A stretch of 64,000 bases of DNA from Siphonodentalium dalli (lineage: Eukaryota; Mollusca; Scaphopoda; Gadilida; Siphonodentaliidae). Below, piece after piece: positions 13,270 to 28,200 of the stretch. The notes below the pieces were generated by a model. That model had not been told where the DNA came from and searched no databases. It saw nothing but the letters and a program-made list of their open reading frames with translations. The stretch spans positions 52,270,073-52,334,072 of the forward strand of contig CP136064.1 in NCBI GenBank assembly GCA_032622095.1, written 5' to 3'. Positions within the stretch are counted from its first letter, which is position 1, and the number at the start of each line of letters is the position of its first letter. A program made the translations under genes and the position numbers.

Positions 13270-16200
13270 TATGGGCGATTAGTCAATGAAAGCAAATAAC
13301 CGTTGACTTCCGCACCTGTTGAAGGTTAGTTAATTAATCGAATAATTGTGGTAAGCCTATATGTTATGCTGGAATATATTATGAAAATATTTATTAATTA
13401 GGAGATAGGCATACCCTGTTGAGTTGGATACTTGGGGATTCGAGCATGAAAGCCTGCTTGTTTTCATGCTCAAATCCCTGAAGATCCAACGAAACAGGGT
13501 ATGTCTATCAACATTGTAATTCAATCCACCAATACAATTTAAAGAAACTGTATGAAATGCACTTATTTACTTTACATGCCATGAATTAAGATACGCTTTT
13601 TCGGTGATCAAATCTCTGGGTAGGTTCCATAGGTTTACTTAGCACAGCGGAATATGGAACAACTTGCTGTCAATGGTATCTACAGTAAATATCTGTGAGT
13701 GGTTGACTCGATTGCACAACACCTGGCTGCAAAGTGACATTTTTTACACTAGTTGTCATGATGAGATGCTCCATTCAAAATATGTTCACTGATCAGCGCC
13801 CGATGCTGGTGAATCAAAAACTAAATTTCGCAACTCTCAGCCAATCAAAATGCCTGTTTTTAAGAAACATATATTAAACTTGAATTACAATGTATTTCAA
13901 TATAAAATTGTGACATTTCACCACATTGGCAGCCATCTCGAATACACTGAGATATCAATCACTCCACTTCGGATTATCGGTATCATTGTACATTCATTCA
14001 TATATCTAAAACCAAGATATCATTCTACTGTGGTGGACATTTTATATGATGTCTAAAAATACGTTTGGCAAATGTTCACAATGCTTATTTAGAAAATAAT
14101 TGTGACATGACTTGCATTTAGAGTCAATACAGTAAGACAATTATTAGGATTTAATCATAACATGATGATCATTTATAGGAAGAAGCAAATTAGTCTACCA
14201 CAATCACATTCTGCAGAAACATAATTATGTGAAAAGAGGGTAAAATTGGCATATTATGCCATCTTGGCAGCCATCTTGGATGAAGCTGACAGTTTCTGCA
14301 TCCAGTTTGATGTAAATGCCATACGTAATGATCTTGCTCAATTCCATCACCAATTAATTATAATTTTCTTTAAGGAAATAGTTAGAAAATAGAAAAGTAT
14401 AATTTGGCAAAAATTCATACCGCTTTCTTTGAAAAATCTCATTTGGAGAAGACAATCAAGTTTAGGATCCATGAAATCAAATAATGTGATGCCCAAGTGA
14501 TTGAAGAGAAATGTATTCCTTAAAAAATCTTTAACCCTTTGGTGAGTATATGTAACGTCATATACATGACGTCATGAGTAAATTTAACGTCAACATCATA
14601 GCAATAATTATTAACAAGTTCGGGTCAAAAGGGTCCAATAATTCGTTTTAATTTATGTGCATTTTTTGTTAACGTGTGTTATCATAATCGATTCCACTTA
14701 TACATTTGTGACATTATATTAATCAAATTAACTCCTATACAAATCATTTATAAATCAGATGATTTATTGAAGTTATGTCTACATAAAATAACACTTCCTG
14801 AAACGACATATATGTCGTTCTGCTCCTCAACCGATAGACAACATATATGTCGTTCTACTCGCCAAAGGATTAAATGAGGGGCATCTTTCGACAGGATAAA
14901 TTGTTATATAAAAATACAACATGGTGCCACACCATACACTCTACAAAAGGAATGTCATAGATTTGATGTGGAAATTATATTTTTATCAAATCATCATGAA
15001 ATCCAGCAATAGCTAATTTAACAAAAATTTAACATCATCAGACCACCCTGTCGCGAACCCATGGGTCTAACACATTTTATTCTGAAGTAGAGACCAGATA
15101 CTCATCTCTTGAGCAATGTCTCTATATTTGTTCATCATTTTCCTGCGGGCAACCAAAATCGGACATAAGCGACTCTACTAATAAGCACAGCTATTAAAAT
15201 GCACATGAATATCAAAAAGTTTTGGTACAAAACAAGTTGCACCTCGGCATACCCCCATAGTGTCAAACTGAAATATGGGCAGGGCCAAAAAAACAAACTT
15301 TTTTTGGCAATTTTTTTTTTAAATCCATCTAAATTAAATTTTGTAGCATCTATAATGCACCAAATTCTAAAAAAAGAAAGATAAAAGTTGGTATTCTCAA
15401 TAGCTTTGTATAGTTTCTGACAGAAAACTAGCTTAATATCTAACAATATACCCAAATCTTGATATAAAAATAATGATACCAGGTAATCAATATTTGCATC
15501 CATACTAGTGTTACATCTTTTAATGCCTACCTATCACTTAATTTTAACTACAGAATGTTGAGAAATTCTATGAAACAATCATTTGTTATATTTGTCCAAA
15601 CTCAATTAAATTATATTAACCAACAATCCGAATCCCCTTCACATATCAAATTGAGTTAATAAACATACAATAATGGGCTTTAATGTTCCCTATTTTCAAG
15701 GTAGTCCGGTGTTTGGGTGTTTGTTGTGGATTAACCCTGGTTTGATGTGTTTTGTGTGCATGATTTTCACAGTTAATTAGGCTAATGACTCATTTAATTA
15801 AATTAATGAATTCAACTAATAGAAAATGGAAGATGATTTTGCATATTTGGACAGGGAATTATCCCAGGTTGCACAAAAATTTCCAAGTAGGTCGGGAAAC
15901 CAGAAACACATAAGTTTTTTTTTTAGGCCCAGGACAAAATCCAAATTTAAAATAAACAAGGGATAACTCTAGAACGGAAAATGGGAATGTCATTTGGTGC
16001 TCTTTTGAAAGCAGTCATGATGGTGAACAGTCATACCAAATTTCATTCACATCTGATATCCCATGACTGATATATCTGCATGGATGTATAAATAACCAAG
16101 ATATGCAGATAAACAAAGAAGATTAACTCTAGAATGGAAAACATGAACATCATTTGTCCCTCTTTTCAAAGCAGTCATGATGATGAACTTCCATACTAAA

Positions 16201-19200
16201 TTTTTTTCAGATCAGACAACCCATGGATAAGATATATGCCCGGACGGACGGACCAAGTCAATCCAGTATTATACAAGAGGTGTGCACTCGAGTGCTAGCA
16301 TACCCCCACCGTGGCAAATTCAACCCGCATTATCCGTAAACCCAACAAAAAAGATTTTTAACTTTAAAGACAAATTTGGATTAATTATATCGATATGGTG
16401 TCACAAGAAGCTTGTACAGAAAAAATTATTCAAATTGGTTCATATTTGTTAAAGTTATTAAGTCGGACAGAATTTTCTAAGTCAAAATAAATCGAAAATG
16501 AAGTGTAATATTACGAAAAACAGTCTGAGCCAATCCCTAGCTGCATCATGTAGAGAGGGTATTGTGAGAAGCATGTATACCAAAAATTATTGAAATTGGT
16601 TCATATTTGTTAAAGTTATAAAGTTGGACAGAATTATCTAAGTAAAAATAAGTCGAAAATGAGGCGTAACTTAAAGAAAAAAGTCGGACCAAACCGCAAT
16701 TAACATCATGCGGAGAGGCAGTCCTAAGGAGATTGCATACAAAAAATTATTGAAATTGGTTCATAGTTGTTAGAGTTATGAGGTCGGATGGACGAACGGA
16801 CGGAATGACAGACAGACGGACACACGGAGGGAGAAAGCGTGACGGACGGACGGCTCGACGCAGTCAATCCTGTATACCCCCCATTTTCTTCGAAAGTGGG
16901 GGTATAATAATTGCAGTAAGTGGACAATATAGCCAACAAAGCCATATAAAATGTACCTGAACATCGAGGAATATTATTCTCTCACTGGTGACGTAGAGAT
17001 CAACACCTACAGTCTGGTGAGAGCCCACTTCTCTCGTTTCTTTGGTCTGTCTCTGAAACACAAAATTCCTGCAAAACGAAATAAAATCAATGAAGAAACA
17101 TATAATAACATTAGGGCCGCATGACTACAAATCCCCTGAAACCTAAGCCACAATCTACACACTGTACAATTTAATTACAATATCAGCCAAACACAAAAAT
17201 AATGAGCAAAATATATAAGATGAAAAGTAGGATAACTCAGACAAAAATCATCATACATTAGATTAATTGGATAATAAGAACAAATAAGTTAAAGATACCA
17301 AGGCCAAGTTAATTGAAAGTGTCAATGACGCTGTACATTGCTCAACTTGGGGAGGGGGTGATTTTTTGCTGAACAGTCAATAGAATAATAAAGAAGAAGG
17401 AAAGTCAAACTGTTTCAGTAAATCAATTAATTTTTTTAACATGAACCATGAGCATATTTGGGCATACCTCCCACAAAAATCTCACAGATGGCAAATTTCA
17501 AAACTTATCATCGCGACAATGGAAATGTGATTCTTAAAACTGCTAAACAGTTCAATATAGACAGAAAACAAATTCGTCTGTGGGATCAGGACTTCGATAA
17601 ATTCAATCTGCTATCAAAAAAAAGACATCCGAAAAAAGAAATATATTGGCATTGGAGCAGAACCACACTCAGTTGAACTAGATGAAGATGTGTTCGAATG
17701 GTTGACTGAGCAAAGAACCATCGGAACTTCGCGTTACAAGGTAGAGTAAGAGAAGTTGGATCTCAGCTACGGATAAATGGCTTCAGGGGTTCAAATGGGT
17801 GGTTAAATCGGTGGAAAAAGAGGTACTCGGTCGGTATTCGAAAGGGAACGAACGATAGCCAGAAACTGCCATCCGACTATAAGGATAAAATAGAAGAATT
17901 TAGAGGAACAATTAAGAACCTACGGCACAGACACGATTACAGACCATAACATAGCAAATATGGACCAAACTATGGTGAGGTTCGACTTTGGTGCTCACAT
18001 ATACGAACAGTGTTATCAGCGAGAAAACAATCCGGATCAGCAACACGGGCGCAACGAAAAAGGGATGTACTGTGGCATTGTGTGGGAGAGCAAATGGGTA
18101 CAAACTGCCAGCGTTTATAATCTTTAAAGAGAAGAATGGACTGACACCACGGATACGCAACAGGTTAACCGTTACTTCAAATGTGAGAATTTCCGGTTAA
18201 AAAAATGGATGGATGAACGGTGGTGAAGTTATGACCTGGATTAATAAAGTTTGGGGCCCCAACGACGATGATGTGAGGAGAATGCTAGTTCTGGATTCAT
18301 ATCAGCCACATATCATGAAAGAAACGAAGGAGGCATTCGACGAATTCGAAACTGATATCGTTCAAATTCCAGAAGGTAAGATATAATAATTCCTACTGTT
18401 TTATTTTAAAATCAGCCCAAAATAAAGTCACCAAAAAACATGTGCTTTTGGAAGAAACGAAAGTCATTTCCGGTGTCCTTTGACCTTTACATTGTGACGT
18501 CTTCACAATGCAAAACATTGTGAACATATTGACCTTACGGAGTATAACGAGGTTAGCTGAATACACACATCACTGAGTGGTCAATGGGAGAAAACTATAT
18601 ATAACAATTGCGATAAATTTTACTTCCCGTTTCGTTATGTTCGCCACGCAGTCCATTTGTCCTACCAATGGACACCCATGTTAATAGGGTGTTTAAAGGG
18701 AAGCTCCGGGAGCTGTGGATGGATTGGTTTAGAACAGCAAAGAAGAACAAGCGGGGAAACTATATTCAGCCAGATCAACAAAATGTGATCGACTGGGTCA
18801 GTGCATCTTGGGACTACATCGACTAAAACATAATATTCAACGCCTTTCTGAGCTGTGGAATCGGCAATGAGTTAGATGGGAGTGAGGATGATTTAATTGG
18901 AGAAAGGATAAAGAAGTGTGGTGTCGACATACTCAAGGAAGAAACGGAAGAAATAAAGGGAATATTCTTTGACGACGATGACGGGGAATTAGAGTTCGCC
19001 GGATACGACGATGACGGCGAAGTGATAGTGGATTGAGACCGAGATGACACTTTGTATATTCATGTTATTATTGTTATTCATATTTATTTTTGTTTGTAAT
19101 TACATGTGTATGTTATTATTAAAGCAAATGAAATAAAACATGTTTTTTGTTGTAATTCTACATCCTCGGCTATCTCACTTTTCGACCATACTTACCATAC

Positions 19201-22200
19201 TTACTCTTAGTCAGACGACGAAAATCTCTCTACGACCATTTTCCCCAAGTTGATCCCCACGGCTAAGCCCATTCAGGACTTTTTGAACTAATTTTCCTTG
19301 GGTACATGGGCTAACCGGCGGGTGTGTAAAGTACTTACCTGGATTGTTCATGTTGTGAATTTCCAGCAAGCAGTGACATCAGTGTTGACTTGCCGCACCC
19401 CTGAAGTCCAATGACACCGACTACGAGAAAATCAGTCTGATCAAGAAGCACCTAAAAACGAGTCAAAGATAAATGTAACTCTGACACAATCATGTGACTA
19501 TTACAGGACTGCAGATTTCAAAATTATACGTTACCTATTTTTCGTTTACCTGGTCTGTGCTTAGGTAACCCACAGGTTACCAGAAGAGTCACACAAACTG
19601 TTATAATCACTACAACTGGCATTATTAACTACTAATGTGCCACTTATTGAACTAATAATTTTGAATGTGTCCTTTTTGGACTTGATAGAGCAATAATTAA
19701 GGAGGGAATCAGTGACCTACATGTATTTCATTCGTGTCATTTTCATTCATCAACAGAATAAACATTCCACATATTGAGGCAGCAGCAGGGCACTAAGATT
19801 TTCTCAGAAATAGAGTATTAGTAGCCATATGCAGCCAATCAGAATATGAGAAAAAAACAGAAATATATGATATCTAAGGCCTCGATCACGCACATATGCT
19901 GTCAATCATTTAACTATCGAAATGCCCCAGCCAATAACCGGATTAAGTTTGAATTGACCGTTCTCTCAGCGAATTGATAAAATAAGTGTAACCCCTTATC
20001 ATAATCCTAATTGTTTTGACAAACTATTTGATTAATTGTTCCAATTTTAATAGACCTTTACCAAATAAACATATTGTTATATATAGGCAAATGTTACAGA
20101 CTAATCATTGTTGAAACTTAATAATCTGATCAGGAATATATAAATATCATGTTGCTACAATCAAGTCTGAGTTTTGTGTGTCTGTCATTTGCATAATTCT
20201 GCATGGCCTTATCTGCTATGGGAGACATAGACTCAGATTTGAAGTTCCCAAAAATGGGGATATAGAGAAACTAAAATAAACTAGAGGTGTGACTGTCCCA
20301 ATGGATAAGGATACCCGCCCCCCCCCCCCATGTTTTTAAAATACTAAGATGTTTCACATGTCAGTAAACATTTATAACAGTTCCCATTGCAGGAGCACAA
20401 CCCTAATCCTAATCTTAAACCTATTGACTGAAAAATGTAGGAATAAAAGCTCAGACAAAATTATGCATGTTGAGAAAATGTTCTAAGTCGAAAAAGGGGA
20501 ATAACTCCACCAAAAATGTTGAACAGACATCACAATCGCAGCTGCACAGGTTCCCATGGTACTAAATATCAGTGCCAAGATTAAAAAACATTGACCTAAA
20601 TATGTAGGAATATAAGCTCAGACAAAATTATGCATGTTGCAAAAAAATTCTAAGTCGAAAAAGGGGGGATAACTCCACCATAATCGCAGGTTTCCATGGT
20701 GGTTGATGTCTGTGCCAAGTTTCACCGAAATTGATAAAAAAACGACTGAGAAAAACTCTGGGACAAATTTGTGTCCACAGACGGACGGACGGACAAGCTG
20801 ATTCCAGTATACCCCCCACAACTTCGTTGCAGGGTGTATAACAAGAAATGGAATCTATGTGAAGACATGTTTCTATAGACATTTGATAATAAAGAAACTT
20901 TCCAGAGAAAATGAGGCCTAAGCAGAATGAAGTCCCCAGAGGGTGAAGTTAGTGATGCTAGCCCACTATGAGTGATAGCGTACTAAATTCACCATCTGGG
21001 GACCTCATTCTGGAAATGACAGGCACACTAAACTCAGGCTTGTAGTTTTATCTGGGACAGTGTGAAGTTTATACTGTTAACCCAGGTTAACCATAAACAA
21101 TCCAGTGTATTGATCTTACACAGGTTAAGTGGGAAAAGTACCTGAGTGAGCAAAAGTGGTATACAAAATACTAGTCCAAGTCTTCTCGTACTAAAACTAG
21201 CTAAGATTTTGGGATGGAGATGCTAGTGTTTAGTCCGAGTTCCAGGCCCATGCATTCCTTTGACACGAGTTACGCCCAGGATCTGTGGCGGGAATCTGTG
21301 GTGTATTTTACTCGATTTACCTAACAAAGCCATACATGATGCTATATACATCGGAAAGAGTGACATCTTATGGTCATAATGGTGTATAATAATCTAACTT
21401 TAATGTTAAATTACACATAGAATATTCCGGTTGATTGCCACAAACATCGTTGTTTTTTCTGTTTGTTTACTTAACTGAAAGCCGAACTCAGGTTCCGAAG
21501 AACTTCGGCATTGTCCGGTGTTTGTTTTGGCCGAGACGAATTTCGATACAAACAAAATGGCGGCCCCCATGATATTCTAATGCTCATTGTGTTTACACTG
21601 TTTTAAACTGTGAGATGGTTGTAATTCCCTTAATTTATTTAATGTATTACATTTATATCTTCAATATGTATTTAATCTATGTATTTATTAATTTATTGTC
21701 ACGTATAATTACGATTACAATGGAGAATTCATCGTGCGTGGTTGATTGAAAATCTACGGAATATTTTCACCGGAAAATGCCGAACGCAGTTCGCAAGGTC
21801 AACTGAGTTCGCATACTTTAAAAAATATGTAAACACTGCGGCAAATGTTTCTTTTCACATTAAATTACCGCTTTCAATTCACAACCGATGTGGGTTTCAG
21901 ATCAAATAGCATGTCTTCTGAGGAAACTATCCGTTTATTGTCGCAATTGTGATATTTCATTTCATATAATTGTGGTTTTATTTGAGCGGGTCACTAACGC
22001 TTAAGTCGTGTCATAGGAATGCATGGGCCTGGAACTCGGACTAAACACTAGCATCTCCATCCCAAAATCTTAGCTAGTTTTAGTACGAGAAGACTTGGAC
22101 TAACAAAATACAAGAATTGTACTGCAAAACACATCAATAGGCAGTTGCAAGATGCTAATGAGTATGATATTTAAGATGCTAATGAGTATGATATTTAAGA

Positions 22201-25200
22201 TGCTAATGAGTATGATATTTAAGATGCTAATGAGTAAGATATTTAAGATGCTAATGAGTATGATATTTAAGATGCTAATGAGTATGATATTTAAGATGCT
22301 AATGAGTATGATATTTAAGATGCTAATGAGTATGATATTTAAGATACTAATGAGTATGATATTTAAGATGCTAATGAGTAGGATATTTAAGATGCTAATG
22401 AGTATGATATTTAAGATGCTAATGAGTTTGATATTTAAGATGCTAATGAGTATGATATTTAAGAAATTACTTGAAGATTGATTGGGGTCATTGGATTTTG
22501 ACAGACAGGAATTAAAGAAAGTGTGTGAATTCTGTTACTTGCAAGTAACATAGTGTTTAAATTCAAACACAGTCTCCCAATAACAACTTGCGGTGAGCAT
22601 GTCTACATGATCGGCTTGACGTGACGTACATGTAGGTGGTTCATCTCATTTTATGAAGTGAGGGCTGCATTTATTGGTTGATGAACCTCGGAAACAATCG
22701 TGTAACACGTATGGCAATTTTTTCTGATTCTTACGGGTGCTAATGTAGAGGGTGTGTGATTTTATATAAATAATAATACATAAATAAATTCATGTACAGT
22801 AATGCCCTAAATAATCGACTCCTTAACCACAGCAGAATTATGGGTAATTTTTCAGGATTTAGTCGGAAATATGACTTGTTGCCATTCAGTGAGAGCTTTC
22901 CAATGAATGGCAACAAGCCATATTTCCGACTAATTCCTGAAAAATTACCAATAATTGTGCTGTGGTTATGGAGTCAATTATTTAGGGCATTACTGTAACC
23001 TCTGATGTGAACATAAACCAAAAAAAAGTTAGTTCACCCCCTCCTCATATAATACCCTGTTTCTCCTGTTATTCACCCGATCATTTTGAAATTAAGAACA
23101 AATTCAGAGTATATGATTAACATTGTGGGAGTTAATTATCCATTTGGTTTTCTAATCTTCTTCTGATTGTCGCATGATTGGTAAATTTGACATTTTCAAA
23201 AATCACACTTTAAACTTTGACGCTCAACAGATTTGAATATTGCTGGGATAACTGGGTGAACATTGTCTGTTACAGATACGGGCGGTGTTGGCAGTGGGTA
23301 TGCTGTTAAAATATTCACCTCCGTAAAAAACCGCCATAAACAGAAATAATAGTAAAATATAGACAGACCTTGTTCTTATACCAATCAGAAATATGGCATA
23401 AACAGTATGTTATTGTCAATTTTGTCCCCTTTGTTATGTAAACAAAAGCAAAAAAATTTACGTTACCTGGCTTTTGCTTAGATCCGGATATGGTCAACAT
23501 AAAGAGTGTTATTTGTTACTGTTTTCCTGATATGGAAATAATAAAGAGCGTTTATATCATTTTTGTGTGATTAACCAATAGAATTGCTTTGTGTTTAAAA
23601 AAATATGTAAACAGAAGCACAACTTCTGTAACACGAGCAGGCTCTTGTTTACGTTCACCATCGTACGTCTTGACGACAATATAATATTTACGCGCTGATT
23701 ATGTTTGGCATATATGAACAAAACTATATATATTTTAATATTCCTTCTGTTGATGGCGATTTGAACAAATGTGAATATTTCTGCAACGAACGCCACCCTT
23801 TAAGTGTCACCGGCCTTATTACTGCATGGAATTTTCTAGACTTGCCCCTTATGGTGGACCATGCAAGGGTTAGTGGCACAGATTTATTGGATACAAACAC
23901 CATGTTATTTGTAGAATGTTTTTTTTTCACCGAATATGATAAGAAAACTCATAATCATTTCAAGAAACTGGCTATGTCTAGACTGTTCAATTTTTAAGCA
24001 GCCTTTCTTACAATCAGTTTCTTGAAATGTGGATGAGTTTTCTTGTCGCATACAGTGAGAAACCTATACTTCAAGTGACCTGCTTTACGGGTTGTTTGCC
24101 TTCAATAAATTTATGGTGATAACAATTTCTTGGTCTGCCATATGGGGCAGGGTGCTTTCAAGTGATTGTAGTGGACAAGAAATGGGGATAGCTCAAAAGC
24201 ATATAAATTCCTGGAGTAAAAATGGTCATGTTCAAGAAAACCCTATGCAGAAATGAGGTCAGTTTACCCATCAGCGCATGATTCCATTGAGGATTGAAGT
24301 TGAAAGTTTTATTTTTGAAAAAGACAAATTTTCCAATCAAGCAACAATCAGAAGCAGGTTAGAAAACTATCAGGAATCAGGATAATTAACTACAGTGGTG
24401 TGCTGCATTTAGCATTCTCAATTCATTCAAAATTTCAACATGGTCGGACAAATAACACAGGAGATATAGTAGAGGTGCCACGATTATAGGGAGATATAGG
24501 GTATTATATGAGGGGGAACTCACTTTATTTGAGGTGTTCTATATTTATGCAAACAAATAGTTCTTATCACCATTCCCTCAAAACTTTCATCAAGTTTTAT
24601 GTTGAGAATTGAACACAATTGTGAATTCAATAATTTGAGTGACACAGGTAAATTTGATCTGATTTTGAGAAACAATGATATTAAGTTCTGTACTAAATAC
24701 TTTCTTAAGAAATGTTCAGATAACCAGTTCAAGAAACGACCGTAGGTTGTTTGTTGAACTTATTATCTGTAGTGTTGAAAAGGTTAGGGATTTTCAGGTA
24801 ATCGAATGCTAGTCGATTAGTCAGACCCTCCTAAAATTTCCTGTTTCCATGCCCATTGGTAAAATGGACTTGTGGCATCGCAGTTTTGGGTATCCAAATT
24901 TCCGTTTCAGAATGTTCAAATGCAAAACAAAACTTGATTGTCAGTGGTTACTTTGCTTTTAAAAGCTATATGTAGATATTGCTGAAGGACATTTGTTCCA
25001 GGGTCTATCAACAACCTACCATAAAATTAATGTATCTACATGATAGTGATGATACACATGCTGTTGAACTCACTATAATTTGATTCCGAAAATTGAAGTA
25101 CAGCTGAATAACTATGTGAACCGGTGCAACAATTTTGTTTTGTATGAAAATGTTCTGCTCTACAAGCGTTTACTTCAGATCAAACATCAATCGGTTCCTG

Positions 25201-28200
25201 AGTTTCCTGATGTAAACAGACATTTTGTAAATTCTTGAAGCCATTTTGTTGCATCACTACTCTAGTATTACACACAGCACATGCCACAGTGATAAGTTAT
25301 CAATGATCAATAGCGTCACACCGGAATAGACAGTGTAGCAGTCAGCACCAATGTTTCAAGTCTTTGACGATCAACATAAAAGAAACCACGCTGACACGTG
25401 CGTTCAGTACGGTTCAGGTCGCTGAGTTCACTGCCTGTGCATGACTGATGACATCACCAAAGGAACAATACAATAAGGCTTTAACAAGTCAATTATGTGT
25501 TAACTCCTACAGTTTGCATGATAATATGGCCATGCAACGGCACTGTTGTCGTGATAGCCTAGAGTTGATTGTTTTTTCTGACTAATCGACTAGCAGATTT
25601 TGGGATTGACTAATTTAATAATCGCGTTGATATTGATTAGTTCGATAATTGTTTCAACACTAATTATCTGAACATTTCCCTCCAATAAATAGAACTCCTT
25701 CTGTACTTATATTATCTGTCGTCTGCTTTTTTATCCTGAAAACCCCTGCAGATGAGTAATAGACCTTTCCTAACTGAGTGGAAGAATCCATTTAGTATGG
25801 AAAGGGTTAGGTTAATTAACATAGTGTGCAACATAGTCTGGCCGATTTTCCTCTGAAGTAAACATTAAGACAGTACATATACAGTAATGCCCTAAATAAT
25901 GAACTCCTTAACCACAGCAGAATTATGGATAACTTTTCAGGATTTAGTCGGAAATATGGCTTGTTGCCATTCATCGGAAAGCTCTCAGTGAGAGCTTTCC
26001 GATAAATGGCAACAAGCCATATATCCGACTAAATCCTGAAAAGTTGCCCATAATTCTGCTGTGGTTAAGAGGTCGATTATTTAGGGCATTACATGTATTA
26101 TGATTGGAACCTTTGATTGTAAAAGCAAACACTCACATCAGTAGCAGAATCACACCACAAGAGAGATTCATCAATGAGTTTCATCGATCGAGTCATCTCT
26201 GGCAGCGCTGATAATTTTGTCTGCAGGGGAACTGTAAGAAAGCAATAAAAAAATGTTATGTTTCAAAAATATGAATAACTAGCTGATGTGCTGGGCTATT
26301 TAGGGATTTCTTTGTGATCGCCTCCGTCTGGACAGAATATACAGTGAAGAAATATGCCCATATGAGCGTATATGAGCGAGGTCAAGGACATGGTTGCACG
26401 TGAAACTGGACCCACCCATAATGTTCCCGGGATCAAAGTAGACCTACATACCAAATTTGAGTCGGATCGTTCGAGGTCCAGAAACATGCCTTTATGAGCG
26501 AGGTCAAGGACATGGACGCATGTGAAATTGGACCCGCCCATGTTGTTCCCGGGATCAAAGTAGGCCTACATACCAAACTCATGTTGGATCGGTCGAGATA
26601 TAGAAACATGCTTATATGAGCGTATATAAGCGAGGTCATGGTAAAGGACACAGTTGCACGTGAAATTGGACCCGCCCATGTTGTTTCCCATATCAAAGTA
26701 GGCCTACATAACAAATTTGAGTAGGATCAGTCAAGCAGTTTTCGAGTCTATAACACACATACAGTGACACACATACATACATACGGACAGAAGTTCCAAA
26801 ATACATGTATATAATAGATTATTAACATGAAAAGGCTATTATGGTATATTTGCAGCCCTCGAAATAGGAAAAATGAGCCATGGCAAATTTAGTGCTGTGG
26901 CATGTTAAATAGTGATGAGCCGATTGTCAAATAGAGCCTTGCGCCGATTGCCGATTATTTGAGATCACAATCGGCCGATTCAGGTGCCGATTCCGATTAT
27001 TTCAATAATTATAGCAGCATATATGTTATATATGTGTTATATAATACTTAGAATTATAGAAGCAAGCAACAAACGAAATAATATGCCAGTACACAGTATA
27101 CATAAGTATATGTTTGGGTAAGTATATACATGTAGGTGGGCATGGGCGGACTTGTGATCGAATACAGGCAACTTACCCATGTATTTTAGGCTATTCCATA
27201 ACAAATTGTTTGAAAGTTTTATGGACATGACGACATGTCCACGGTTCGTTTTTGATAACAATTCATCAAACGGCATTTTTCTTTGATCCCAATTCAAAGA
27301 CATCACATCAAAGGAAATGAGCCGACTGAACTAGTTGCAAGTTACACCATGTTCATGTCAATTTCGCAGACACGATTCGATTTCAGCGTGGTCATCATAA
27401 TAATCATTGGTGGTGACCTATACGTGACGTCACACGAGGCTGACTGGATGGAATGACATTGTCTTTGACTATTTAAAGTCACGTGACATGCACTTTCGGT
27501 TTCTATAGTATAATTTATACCTGTTACGCTGTATGTACTATATAGATAGCTCTGTTGTAATCCGTATGCATACATGTACATCTTGATTTTTGATAGTCTG
27601 ACATAAATCAAAATGTCTACATGTTGACGAACAATAAAGTTACCTATGGTCGTACATGAGTCCCATGATATGTACGTTGTGTACATCATAATGCTAATGA
27701 AATCAATCGACTGAAACGACTGTTCCGGTATGCCAATAATTAATGATTATGCGCAATCACGGCGTCATGCTTGCAGCGTCACTCTATAACACAAAGTGTC
27801 ACGTGCTTCCCGGTGATCCCCACTATATATTGTTCAAACATAGACTCAGGTATGGCCGGGGTATTGAAGAGGACATGTCTTTATATCAAGTTTGTGTTTG
27901 GGATCACTTTCCCCATGTTTACAGGTCATTTATTCAACAAAACATCATCATATTTAAACCAGTTCATTGAAGAAAAACAAGCACCTATTTATTATTTAGA
28001 CAATCGGAAATCCCGATGTTCAAACCCGAGTACCGATTGTCATCCGATGGGCCACAATCGGCCGATTCCGATTGTCGTTCCCGATTATCGGCTCATCACT
28101 AATGTTAAATTCCATATGTTGCAACATATTGCTCATTGCCATGGCCAATTTAGAGGACTGTATTTGGTTTTATCATGCTGGCCTAATAGATTGACCAATG

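Noticed and set aside
13033-13289. Plus- and minus-strand frames around 13030-13290 as an SMG9 or other exon
   Set aside because: No match to missing SMG9 blocks (exons 6 and 7 join directly), and the plus frame runs into poly(C).
23701-23997. 98-residue plus-strand ORF
   Set aside because: There is no recognisable family or splice context, and its end coincides with a hairpin; treated as chance.
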